This document shows positions 10,344-20,455 of a stretch of 24,869 nt of DNA, piece after piece (position 1 is the first letter of the stretch; each line of letters opens with the position of its first letter). The DNA is from Gryganskiella cystojenkinii (Eukaryota > Mortierellomycota > Mortierellomycetes > Mortierellales > Mortierellaceae). Position numbers and translations under genes: made by a program. The notes below the pieces were generated by a model, which ran no database searches, was not told the origin of the DNA, and saw only the letters and a list, made by a program, of their open reading frames with translations. Location: the NCBI GenBank assembly GCA_015852425.1, contig JAAAIG010000507.1, forward strand, positions 1-24,869, in the 5' to 3' direction.

Positions 10344-11477
10344 TCATTCCCCTTTGGACTCCTCCTTCTCGAGCTTCAAGATAAACTCGAGCTCCGCATT
10401 CGAGACCGGCAAGACGGAGAGACGTCCACGGTTCAACAGTCTCATGTAGCTAAGTTCTTTATCCTTGTACAGCTGCATTTCCTTTAGCGTGATTGTTCTC
10501 CTGAGCTTCCGTTCAAACTTGACATCGACCTATGAAGAAGAAAAGAATCACCGGTTTATGAAATGAATTTGCGGAGATAATTCAACAAGATTTGTATGCA
10601 ATACACAATGCCTTTTTTTACCATGAACCAGCGAGGGTCCTCCTTTGTCGATTTAGCGTCATAGTAATCGCTCTTGGGATCAAAAGCAGTGTAATCCGGG
10701 TATGACTCTCGTACGACCTTGGCGAGACCTATTAAATTATTGGAAAGAAGACGAATATTAGGTCTTTTTGGTTTTCTTTTAGTCTCCGAGGAAGAATATA
10801 CCGAGATAATATTTTTGCGATTCTTTACCGACGATGCCCGGCTCCTTGGTGTTAGAATGGTAAAACAGGACCTTGTCACCGATCTTCATGTTGAGTTTCA
10901 TTAAGTTCTTTGCCTCGTGGTTCCGCTGTTTACGACACAGGGGTGGATGAAAAACGAAAAAAAAAATCCAGTTAGTAAGAGTGGAGCATTAAATAAAAAA
11001 AGGTAGCATAAGTTCGCTTTCTTTTTTCAGATCTCTTACGACGCCATCCCACTGAGAAGTTGAATCCTTGGATTTGAGGAGATCATCGATACTGAACGTG
11101 TCTGGTTCGGATTTCATCAACCAAACACTGGTCCGGTCAGCCTTGTCCCCGTTCACGTTCTGATCCTTGGGCGTCTCCTCCACGGAGGCTTTCTTCTTGT
11201 CAGCGGATCTGGAAGCATTGACTGTTGTTGTTGTTGCAGTCTTCTTGGTCGCTATGTCCTTGGTTGATGCTGAAGCTTTGGCCTTTTTGACTGCAGGGGC
11301 TGCTGTTTTGTTTTCAGTTTTTGCTGCCGCATGAGCAACAGGAGTGTCGTCATCGACCGCGACGCGTCTCTTTGATCGTCTGGTTTCCATGGTCCTAAAC
11401 TGTCGCGATGCTGATGTTGATGTTGAAGGAATTGTCGATGGGTGAATGCGATGAACAAGCGATATGGTCCGAAGCAT
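10344..11477 (-). CDS. THYN1: EVE-domain protein, THYN1 type
   Basis: Exons in coding order: 11477-11040, 10925-10829, 10728-10622, 10529-10344; 275 residues, phases consistent. The EVE fold (PUA-like, related to YTH modified-base readers) spans about residue 118 to the end: [83 protein letters not shown]. These match animal THYN1 closely, including the WDGVRN and FYHSN signatures of the binding cleft. EVE proteins are thought to bind modified cytosine bases; the precise role in fungi is unknown. The first 30 residues are Arg/Ser/Thr-rich with no acidic residue, like a mitochondrial presequence. They are followed by a second Met and METRRSKRR, a likely nuclear signal, then a Lys/Ala/Thr-rich low-complexity linker. 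The gene shares a 175-nt divergent promoter with eS27. Confidence 0.92.
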
Positions 11478-11652
11478 GTTCTATGTGATACGCGATGAAC
11501 ACATCAGTCGCTCCTCTCATTGGTATCAAAAGCAAGTCACTTTTGGGAATGCCTTAATTTTGGTGGCGTTAATCGTCCGCAGCTCCGATTTTCTTTCCAC
11601 TTTTTTTTTTTTTCCATCTCCACTAAAAAAAACAAAACCACGCCTTTGAATC
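11478..11652. promoter_or_regulatory. Divergent promoter between the EVE gene and eS27
   Basis: Only 175 nt separate the two ATG codons, which point away from each other, so both promoters and 5' UTRs must fit here. The eS27 side has a long T/CT-rich tract (about 11598-11615), typical of fungal ribosomal protein genes. No TATA box is evident. Confidence 0.6.
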
Positions 11653-12019
11653 ATGACTCTCGCTGAAGATATCCTCAACCCCTCTGCCTCAAAGGAGGCT
11701 CAAACCCACAAGCTCAAGCGCACTGTTCAGACCCCCGATTCGTTCTACATGGACGTCAAGTGCTCTGGTTGCCAAACCATCACTCCTCTTTTCTCTCATG
11801 CCGACACTGTCGTCAACTGCCCAAAGTGCAACATGGTTCTCTCTCAACCTACCGGAGGACTCGCCAAGCTCTCTGAGGGTAGAAACATATGTTATGAGTT
11901 TGCTTTTTTTTCTCTACTGCGGTGTCTTTGTTCTGACCTTCTGCTTTTACCTTTTTTTTCTATTTTTGACTACTCTCGCCTCTCCTGCAGGTGTCTCCTT
12001 CCGTAAAAAGCCCCAGTAA
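11653..12019 (+). CDS. RPS27: 40S ribosomal protein eS27 (S27)
   Basis: Small-subunit ribosomal protein with a C4 zinc finger. Exons 11653-11878 and 11991-12019, intron 112 nt; 84 residues, the usual length. The sequence [20 protein letters not shown], then [21 protein letters not shown] and [22 protein letters not shown], matches eS27 along its length, with zinc ligands CSGC and CPKC. The intron sits near the 3' end, so the last exon supplies only nine codons plus the stop. The usual Cys of the EGCSFRRK ending is replaced by Val here ([10 protein letters not shown]); that Cys is not a zinc ligand. A pyrimidine tract upstream fits ribosomal protein gene regulation. Confidence 0.97.
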
Positions 12020-12132
12020 AACATGTTATTGCTTGTAATCCCTGGCAAGTGTTGCTTGGCATTTAAAACCAAATGAAGGCTCCTTTGCCTAACCTTTGTA
12101 CATATCGCCACTCCATCGTCTTTGCTAAGAAG

Positions 12133-12138
12133 AATAAA
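12133..12138 (+). terminator. AATAAA polyadenylation signal for eS27
   Basis: AATAAA lies 114 nt after the eS27 stop within an A-rich stretch and is the best poly(A) signal match on this strand before the convergent gene. The motif is seen; use is inferred. Confidence 0.45.
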
Positions 12139-12308
12139 AAATCTGTAAAAAAAATCGTCTGCTCCCGTGGCATTACATAAGGGTGTGAGACAAACTCAAA
12201 AAACAACCATCCATACACGGAAACATACTGCACGAACGTTCATCCCTCCTTAAGAAGAGAAAGAAAAAAAAAATAATAGTATTTATTATTACATTGGTTA
12301 CAAGTCTA

Positions 12309-13995
12309 TTATTGAGTCCTGTTATTCTTTTCGTCGCCTGAAAGCGTAACCCCCTTGAATTCCTTGGGTTGCTGCGGCGAGTTCTTTTTGTTCTTGTTCT
12401 TGGGTGTCACAAACCGCTTCATCAGGGACTCGATCATTTTGTAGAACCAAAACAGGTTCAGGGTATTAAGAACGATATTCGCCGCTGTGTAGATGATGAT
12501 CAAGTGCCAAGGAATCTGGGCGATGACTGGCATCACATTCAAGTAGGTCTGGTATGACATGTACAACCCAAAGACGATTCTTGCGCCAAAGAACACGACT
12601 AAGAGAACAATTCCGTTGATGAGTTGATAGATCGTTCCTGTCATACCCAGTTTGTCCTATCAAAAGAAGGAAAGTAGTGGAGAATGGCGAACATGGATGT
12701 GAGTACAGATGCTCCCATCTTGGCATCGTTTTTTTTTTGGAAGCTCCTTGGACGGAGTGTACGCGACCGAGATCTCACGCCAGTAACTCAATCATCATCA
12801 ATTATCATACCATGAACCTGCCGAAAGAAGAAAAAAAGAAAATAAAGGAGGCGCAAGTATCAGTTTCTTGGTTCGTTCTTATGCAACGCGAGTGCACTAT
12901 GCGGCAGAGCTTTAACAAACATGGGTGGGCTTTTGATGACATACCAGTGGATATTCAGGAAAGGTGTGCTCAGCTCGAACATTAGAAAAACACTTCCATA
13001 GTACTGCAAGAACGGACGCTATCGGAGTAACGGTCAAGAATGATCTTCAACGGTTAAAATCCTAGGCACTAATCCGTAGATTGTCTTTCTTTTTTCCATC
13101 CGACGTTTGGTTCCATAGAGCAAAATCGACTTACAAAACTAAAGATGAAGACGCCAAAGGAGCAGAGGCCATGAAATACGAAGCCGATACCGAATTCCTT
13201 CATGTGTCTGATGCTGTGGATCGTATCCCACAAGAAATAACTAAAATGGAAAAAAAACAGGCGTTTAGCCTTAGTCATGTGCATTTCAGAGCAAGGGCAC
13301 AGCAGCGAGATTCTGTGAACCCTGGGCAAAATAAAGCCGAAGGTGGCAAAGTCTGTTCTTGCGCTTTGGGAACACAAAGAAAGATTTCGCCAACTGCCTC
13401 GACCGATCGACTTTTCCAACCCCAACCAAATCAAAAGTAAGGTATTTGTTTTTCTTTTTCGAGGAAGTCGACCTTTTGAACTGAACATTGAACAAAACAG
13501 GATACCTGTTTTTGTCTCTTTTCATCTTTTTTGCAATTGTATCATGTAAAGGCCATTCTTTTACCCGCAAGCGACAGCGTAGACCTGGCCACCGTAAAAA
13601 TCGTAGCTAAAGATTTTGTTCTCCATCAAGGCCTCATTCCACAGCAATGAAGCCGACAACAGGACGATGGTGACCGCATGGACAGTAGAGACAACATGCA
13701 CTAAAAAAAATCCGAAAAAGGAGATGACGATGAGTTTAACGCACAGCTAAAAAGTATCCTTTCAAAGACTCATTGTAAAACGATAAAACGATGAGATGTT
13801 GATGTATAATGTCTCTTTACCATCCCAGTTGAGTTTCTTGGTGCCATGCAACTTTGGGTATGTCTCTGGGAAGAGGATAGGACTGATAGCCTGGGAAAGT
13901 TGAACAATGACGGAGCAAGCAGCAGCAGAGTATAGAAGCGTTGTCCAGTGATTCTCCAGTTTGGAAACCCCAAGGGTATCGAATATGGTCGCCAT
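12309..13995 (-). CDS. TLC-domain membrane protein (TMEM56/TLCD4-like)
   Basis: Multi-pass membrane protein with a TRAM-LAG1-CLN8 domain. Exons in coding order: 13995-13821, 13700-13565, 13240-13135, 13018-12945, 12817-12811, 12656-12309; 281 residues, phases consistent. Domain order: an N-terminal helix (TLLYSAAACSVIVQLSQAIS), VVSTVHAVTIVLLS, GYFLWDTIHSIRHM, GIGFVFHGLCSFGVFIFSF, RPFLQYYGSVFLMFELSTPF, NIHWFMDKLGM, then two more hydrophobic segments and a Lys/Asn-rich cytosolic tail without a clear KKXX signal. The ELSTPF and NIHWF motifs are family hallmarks. TLC proteins act in lipid sensing, ceramide synthesis or membrane composition; this one lacks the ceramide synthase double-His Lag1 motif, so it is not predicted to be one. 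The fifth exon is only 7 nt. Intron 13241-13564 (324 nt) is long, but no domain part is missing. Confidence 0.88.
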
Positions 13996-14419
13996 AACTC
14001 AGAAGGAGATTCCGTAACTGTACTGTGTATAGGCTAGAAAGTGGAAAAGACAGGTGGAGTGGAAAAGCAAAGAAAAGTGGAAATAAGGAAGAAAGAAAGG
14101 AAAGTTACAGCCCACACTATTGTTGTCCGAAGAAAAAGGGACTGGTTCCTGGAGGGCTTGCTTCGGTAAAGTTTCACCCGAACTTTTCATTCTGATTCTT
14201 GAGCCTCTGCTGCGTGTTCGCTTCAATTGGCTTTCGAGTCGCGGTATCAAAAATCAATGTGAGAACCAAGAAAACTACATAGAACGGTCCTACTGACATG
14301 CAATATTGTTGAGCAGGAAAATGCACCTCAGAACCACAAACAAAAACGCTACAAGGTGTCAATTATTCGTTTATTTTTCGTCCGCGTCTTTCTACAATTT
14401 CAGATATATGCCTCTTTGT
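13996..14419. other. Gap between the TLC gene and eIF3k
   Basis: This holds the TLC-domain gene promoter (near 13996) and the eIF3k 3' UTR (near 14419). A 189-nt open frame on the minus strand (14174-14362) matches nothing I know. I see no RNA gene or notable repeat. Confidence 0.5.
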
Positions 14420-15670
14420 CTATGCGTCGTTTGAGTGACCAATGATCTTGGTCAATTCTAAGGGGAGAGATGAGGACAAAAGGCAACAAATAATGTTAGT
14501 CAGTGGAAAAGAACTGTGATAATTACCACACAAAAGGAGTAACAAAAAAAAATATATACAGAAAGAACTTACGCTCAAACTTGATGTTCTCGGTCAACAC
14601 GGTGGTCTTGGCTTCGTTATCCTTGTTCACTGGGATAGAGACAACACCGCTGGCCTCAGTCCATCCCTGGGTCTTGACAAAGTCTGAGAGGGCCTGACCC
14701 TTCAAGTGGAGGTATGTGGCCAAGTTCTCGGTCTCGATCGACTGGAAGGTCATGGCAACAGCGTTGGCGATGTCTAATGTGGATGATTATAAAATATAAA
14801 TATGTCAGACCTTTTGTCTCTCTGTCAATGGCGGCACTTTTTCTTTTCACTATCCTTCATATACGTAAAAACGTACTGGCGCGGATAGAGTCCTCGAATC
14901 CAACGACCTCAGAAGTCAACTCCTTGTAGATATCATCGCCCTCATAGACTCTCCAGAACTCGGCGAAACGGGCCTGCTCGAGCAAATCCTGAAGGGCGAC
15001 CAAATGGACAACGGGCTCCTCAGCGACCATCTGCTCGTTCAAGAGGTACAGGCACAAGTTGAAGTCGGGCTCGGGGAGGGTGGTGAGAGCCTTGACCAAG
15101 ATGTTGTTGACAACCTGATCGTTGGTCAAATGGGCATTGAACTGGTACCTATTTGTTGTGTTAAAACAAAGATAGCAAGTGATCAGAATAGGTAATGGAG
15201 TATGACATTGACCGTATTGGTTTTCCTGGTCTCCAAGATAGCACAGTATATCAATCCTTGGAGCCGATTCCTGCCAGACGACCCACTCATATCTCAAACA
15301 GACTAGTATTGTTAATGTTGTCATCCTAGGCCGCCTTAAAACGGCTTTCGTAAAGAGTTGTTCCTCTCTGATGACGTCCATGTGAGGTTGATAGCTTGGT
15401 CCTGGGTTCGTGTACACTCGTCGTCTTGTTTGTGCGTGCTTTCTGGGGGGTTTTTTTTAAAAAAAACTAGCGAGAAAGAGACAGTATTGCTGCTTGCTTT
15501 GCTTACAACTTGAGGATGGCAAGGTTGGCCATGGCATCGCACTCCTTGTTGGCACACTGGGTAGCGAGGTACTCCTCGAGGATGGAGACGTTATCGGGGT
15601 TGTATCTGTCGACGCCATCGATGAGGGACTGGATGACCTCGGGGCGAGTGGAAGGGGTGCTGCGAGCCAT
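14420..15670 (-). CDS. EIF3K: Translation initiation factor eIF3 subunit k
   Basis: Non-core subunit of the eIF3 complex, which promotes 43S preinitiation complex assembly. Exons in coding order: 15670-15507, 15148-14877, 14773-14573, 14457-14420; 224 residues (human 218), phases consistent. Matches along the length: IQSLIDGVDRYNPDNVSILEEYL, ANLAILKLYQFNAHL, ILVKALTTLPEPDFNLCLYLL, LLEQARFAEFWRVY, TSEVVGFEDSIRANIANAVAMTFQSIE, and a C-terminal PCI/winged-helix region with GWTEASGVVSIP. An in-frame Met 93 nt upstream would add a leader unlike the family, so the start at MARSTP is preferred. Intron 1 (15506-15149) is 358 nt, far above the local norm. The subunit is present in filamentous fungi and animals but absent from baker's yeast. 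Confidence 0.95.
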
Positions 15671-16609
15671 TATGAGGATGTGAGGTTGAGAGTGGGGTGA
15701 AGAAGGGATGATGAGATGCACGTCCAATTTCAACAAAATGTGCAGCCAGGGCAATTCATTCACTCAATTCAATCGACATTCTCCCAATCCCAACTCGAAG
15801 ATGACTTTCAGCGCAGAGCAAAAATTCAAATCAAAACAAACAGTCCACTTGTTCATTAAGGGGTTCACTACCTTTCTCATGCTGGTTTGGAAGAATGGTG
15901 GCAAACAAAAAGCGGCGAGACAGAGCCCATTTTCTCCTCTTTTCTTGGGCCAAAGCGAGAACCGGAAAGGGAACCTGAGCTTGAAGGTGCTGACCGGAAA
16001 GAGAGGAGACAGGAAGGGGACCGAACCACCTGGACAAAATACCCCCGCAAGCTTGCACCATCCAATGGTATCGAGTGCTTGTTTTTTTTGACCAACAGGC
16101 ACTCAAATGGATGGGGCACGGCACGTGACCCATCCAGGGGTAAGTTTCGTCTGTTGTGTGTGTTCGTTCTGCAGCAATCCAATGTTGAACACAAACAGCA
16201 GACCACCTTCCCCTTTGTGTGTTTGTACTTTTTTTTGTCCCTTTCCCTCCCTTTCACCCTACTGTACTTCTGCCGACCACGCTGTCAACACTCTTTTTTT
16301 TTCCCTCTTTTTTTTCCATCACCTGCCTCCTTTCATACTTTTTGTCTATTGCAGGGAACAAACAGCAATCCGTTGCCTGCATTCGACTCTCGTTTGCTCC
16401 CCACTTATTTTTTTTTTTTCTTTTCAGCTTTTTTTATATTTTATTTTCACTTTGTCGTCTGGGAAACCAAACTCCAAATCACACCAGGGACAACTACGAC
16501 CATAGAAACGCCCATCCACCACGACTCATAGACGGAGAGCAGGCATCCCCGAACACCCCCCCCCCCCCCATTTAACGCATATAAGAGTACAAGAGGAAAG
16601 TTCGCAATC
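15671..16609. other. Divergent intergenic region between eIF3k and the Zds-type gene
   Basis: This 939-nt head-to-head region must hold both promoters. It contains CACGTG at 16122-16127 (in context GTCACGTG on the minus strand), several T/CT-rich tracts from 16230 to 16450, a run of 14 C residues at 16556-16569, and a TATAAG-like hexamer at 16580-16585 that is probably too close to the Zds start (16610) to be a core promoter. Open frames here are of low complexity and match no family. Confidence 0.5.
16122..16127. promoter_or_regulatory. CACGTG E-box in the eIF3k/Zds divergent promoter
   Basis: The hexamer sits roughly midway between the two divergent starts. With its flank it reads GTCACGTG on the minus strand, a Cbf1-type core. 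Binding is inferred only. Confidence 0.3.
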
Positions 16610-19600
16610 ATGGACAGCAACAACAGCAGCAACAACACCGAACAACCTTCAACCCCTTCTTCGACTTCCCCACCAAACCCTTTCCCCTCTTCGTCCCAGT
16701 CTGGAACCTCTCTTGGTCGACCCAGGAAGCAATCTGTAGAGACAAGCATGGCCAGGAACAGACGAGAAGCAATTGCACTTGACGGATTCATGTTTGAATC
16801 CAGTTCTCCTCAAGGACCATCTTTGCAAGAGGTAAAGCAAGGAAGAACACACGAGTATACTCTCTGCAACCGCACGCTTTTTTTTTATACCTCATGAAAG
16901 ACAACAAAACAAATCAACATAAAAAAAAAAGGCAACAGCCGGCCCGCTCTGCACAGCAAAGAGAAACAAGACGGGACTCCAATTATATTCACTCCTACAG
17001 GAACAAGGGAGAGGCAGGACCCAAGAATAACAACAATAACCTTGTACACAACTTGTGGATGAGGGAATGGAGAATGGTGCAAACAAAGGGATCCATTCAT
17101 TCTCATGGGAGAGGGAGAGAGTTGAACCAAGCCAAAAAAAAAAAAAAGTGGGAGCCCACAGGGGGACATTGTCTTGTTTGAATGCTGTGTGTGTGTGTGC
17201 TCAATAATAGGCAATTATTTAGTATCAAGTCCTCTTTACACTCTTGCTCTTTCCCGATAATAACTTTGGTACTTTTCTTCCTTCCATCTTCATTCCATTC
17301 CAACATAGTCATCTGGACCCATGGACCCCGATTCTCAAAGTTGCTCCAATGACATATCTTCTCCAGGTCCAGACGGCCTCACAAGTGGCAACAGCGCTGG
17401 CGCTTTGTCTGATGTCCAACCCTCCACTTCACCGACAACTACCATAACAACCACGACAACACATTCTTCATATGCAGTAGCAGCGGCAGCAACAGCAACA
17501 ACAACAGGAACAACAACAGGAATAGAAACAGAGGACAACAATGACAATGATCCTTTCCACAAAATTCTCACGTCTACTTCCTCCACCTCCTCAACGTCTT
17601 CCTCCGCTTCTTCACCTTCGACGGCCAGCTCTTCGGGTCTTTCTCCTGTACTCCGGGACGACATCGCAGAAGATGATTTGGAAGTCCCTCTATCGAGCCT
17701 CTCACCTCCTCCACTTCGCCGCTCGACCTCAAGGCGTCAAAGCATGTTCTTGGGTGACCATATTACGATACCACAGGATGGGCCCGAGATCGAGGCACCT
17801 TCGTCTCTCGGTTCGGACGGACAAGAGGACATGAAAGAGGTCCAGATTGAGACCGAAGACCCATCCCATTTGTTTTGGGTAATTGCGTTATTTTGTTTGG
17901 AATATTCAATCTGGCTTATCTGCTATCTGGTCAAGGGATCGATGAACTGATCCTATCTTTCCTATTCAACGATCTTGATTCCTCCCCTTCTTGTTCTTCT
18001 TAGGTTCCTTTCCATCTCCATCCCGAGATCGCACCTAATGAGTACAACAAGTGGCTGTCGAAACATGGTGTGGATTCATCAGAAAAGGATGGCTTGGTCG
18101 CCTCTAGGAGTCCATCTGTCTCACGCCGCAAATCTGTTCTCTCAGCTCAATACAACCCCGAGGAAGACCAAGAGGAGCAGCCTAGTGTACAAGAAAGGAT
18201 CCTTGAAGAAGAGTCTAATTTATCTTCAGAAGACCACGATTTTTTGTCAGGAGTCTTCTCGATGCCATTGGAACAAATGGGTGAACCTCCTCTAAAGACA
18301 AAGACATCCCTGAGACGAAGTGTGTCATTATCCGTTTCGTCTCCCACGAGTGAGTACCCTACCCACCCAAGCACAGCTTATTCGTGAGGAACATGCAATA
18401 AGGAGTTATTATGCGACTTGGCTAACATCATCATATGTTTCTCATTTATTTGAATTGATTGACTTATTAGGAGATCACTTCCCAGCAGATGTCATGGAGG
18501 AGGACATTGCAACTGTGAAACGAGGAGGTCTGGAGAGGGGAGGCTTGTCTCTGTTGAGGAGGAGTGCTCGAACAAAGATCCGCCGGAACTCGACCGCTTC
18601 CAACGATACCAGGAACGACGTCTCTCGATTGCGACAAACCGTCAATGCCAACGGTGAATACCCGGCCATCAAGCTCGTCGACAATGGTCCTACCCCGCGA
18701 CATTCAGACGTTACCGCGGATAAAGCCACTGTTACCCCTGCTGCTTCGGAGCACTTGGATGGACTTCGGACTGCAGAAACCACTACCAGTGGCACCAATC
18801 AGCCGTTGAAACGATTTGTGTCAACTCTGAGAGACGCATCCAAGCCCACGATCACGACCTATCTTGGGCCCCATTTGTTGGAGCAGCAGCAGAGAGAGAA
18901 CGAAGAGCCTACTGTTGACAAGAACGAGGAAGAGTCCACCCCTTCGTTCCGAATCAGTGCTCCTGGAAAACTCGAGAACACTGCGGTATCTGCTCTACTG
19001 GCAGAGACGTTTGAAAACGACCGTCGAGAGCGACAAGAGGATTTTGCAGTCAGTTACCCTATACCACCGCCAGTCAAGTTGACCCAAAACCTACTCCAAA
19101 ACTCAGCTTCCTCTCCGCCATCATCCTCTCCAGCATCTGCACAACCTTTGGCCAGCAGGAAGAAGAACCCTGATGGCTCACAATCCACTTCAGCACACGG
19201 CAAAAAACCTTCGGGTTGGTCCTGGCTCTGGGGCAAAGAAAAGGGCAACGAAAAGTCTATGGATCCCAATAACCAGCTGCAACAGCAGCATCCATCAGGA
19301 CCCTGGAATACCTCTCCTACGTCAGTCAAGCAACAACCTGTCCCTACTCCTACATCATCCGCCGCGTCCGTCAACAACAACATTAGCAATATCGAAACCA
19401 ATACCCCAACGCTCCCTTCAACAAAGATCACAGTGAAGAAGCAATCTACCCTTTCGATGTTGTTTTCCAGAAATGGTAAATCGACCGCCAAGACGCAAGC
19501 AACAACGGCTGAGAGTTACCAATCTGTGACGATGCACGGTGGATACGCCTCTGGTCAACAACCCTCTCCCTTGAATGACCGGCCCAAGTACAACAACTAC

Positions 19601-20032
19601 AACCGTCTACCGATCCATATCGAACGAGCGATCTACCGACTCTCACATGTGAAGTTGGCAAATCCACGACGACCCTTGCATGAGCAGGTCTTGATCTCCA
19701 ACATGATGTTCTGGTACCTAGGAGTGATTCAACAACAACAAATCCAGCAACAGCAGGCAGATCTGCAACAACAACAACTTTTGCAACAGCAACAGTTGCA
19801 GCAACAACAGCAGCAACAACAGAAACGTCAACAACGTAAACAACGTCGGTCTAAATCACCGAAATCTCAAGAGCCAAAATCTAAAGGCGGTGTTAGTACT
19901 GGTGTGTCCAACAACAACAAGTATGAAGCCAAGGACTCGAAGGTGTCGTATCAGAGCACGGATGAGGAAGGAGACGATGTGCCGTTGGGACATTACCAAA
20001 ATATGCCACAGCAGGCAGTGCCGGTTTCATGA
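16610..20032 (+). CDS. ZDS1: Zds1-type PP2A(Cdc55) regulator
   Basis: Fungus-specific regulator. In baker's yeast Zds1/Zds2 bind PP2A-Cdc55 through the C-terminal domain and control mitotic entry and exit, polarity and stress responses. Exons: 16610-16831, 17309-17878, 18004-18349, 18471-20032; 899 residues, phases consistent. Most of it is Ser/Thr/Pro-rich and predicted disordered, with several RRxS-like sites (RRQS, RRKS, RRSVS). Two conserved islands are visible: LFWVPFHLHPEIAPNEYNKW across the exon 2/3 junction, and the Zds C-terminal domain LPIHIERAIYRLSHVKLANP, RRPLHEQVLISNMMFWYLGV at about 19606-19728. A glutamine-rich tract directly follows that domain and then a basic patch. Intron 1 is 477 nt, so an alternative start at Met 17321 is possible. 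The first exon assignment is weaker than the rest. Confidence 0.88.
17186..17199. repeat. (TG)7 microsatellite in Zds intron 1
   Basis: A perfect TG run lies inside the long first intron of the Zds-type gene, about 120 nt before the exon 2 acceptor. Confidence 0.75.
19730..19822 (+). repeat. CAA/CAG repeat coding for a glutamine-rich tract
   Basis: Mixed CAA and CAG codons encode runs of four to eight Gln broken by I, ADL, LL and L, directly after the Zds C-terminal domain. The mix of CAA and CAG argues against a simple recent expansion. Tract length probably varies between strains. Confidence 0.85.
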
Positions 20033-20451
20033 GAACCCCTCGACCTTGAACGTACCAAAAATAAAAAAGGCCGTGTGTATAAAACAATATTTTCTCTGCC
20101 TTGGCTTGCATCGACTCTCTTGTTCATGCAGTCCCATTCCCACAGCCATCATGCACGTCGTATCCTCTTGGCCCTCGGAGGCAGTCACAAGTGCACACAC
20201 ATTTTTTTTTTTTTTTTCAACGGCCCAAATAATATCAAGTTCATTTCATTATCGCTCTCATTCCTTACCTTACCTTACCGCACTTCCGCATCTCCATCAC
20301 ATCACATCACCCTCCCACCAACCCAACTTCTTCGAGTCAACTCGGCAAAAAGACGCCTTTTTCACAGCCACCAATACTTGAGAAAGAAAAAAGCGTCCCC
20401 CTCGGTATCGATTGTCTCCGAATTCCAACACATGCATCCGCTCCGTGTCTC
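20033..20451. other. Zds 3' flank and LRR-gene 5' UTR
   Basis: This contains a T-rich tract at about 20202-20218, short tandem repeats of CTTAC (about 20266-20280) and CATCA (about 20296-20310), and a short upstream ORF at its 3' end that overlaps the LRR start codon. No other gene is apparent. Confidence 0.5.
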
Positions 20452-20455
20452 ATGA
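20432..20455 (+). promoter_or_regulatory. Seven-codon uORF overlapping the LRR start (ATGA)
   Basis: ATG at 20432 opens a frame MHPLRVS ending at TGA 20453-20455. That stop shares two bases with the ATG of the LRR gene at 20452-20454, giving ATGA. If translated, it could couple termination to reinitiation or lower main ORF translation. The overlap is seen; the regulatory effect is inferred. Confidence 0.45.

Noticed and set aside
14857..15417. 186-codon open frame on the minus strand as a separate protein
   Set aside because: Its 3' half is eIF3k exon 2; the 5' part reads through intron 1 past a clear acceptor and has no family match.
16447..16791. 114-codon minus-strand frame over the Zds start
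   Set aside because: It is the shadow of a low-complexity Ser/Pro/Thr-rich exon and poly-C/poly-T tracts, with no domain or plausible promoter.
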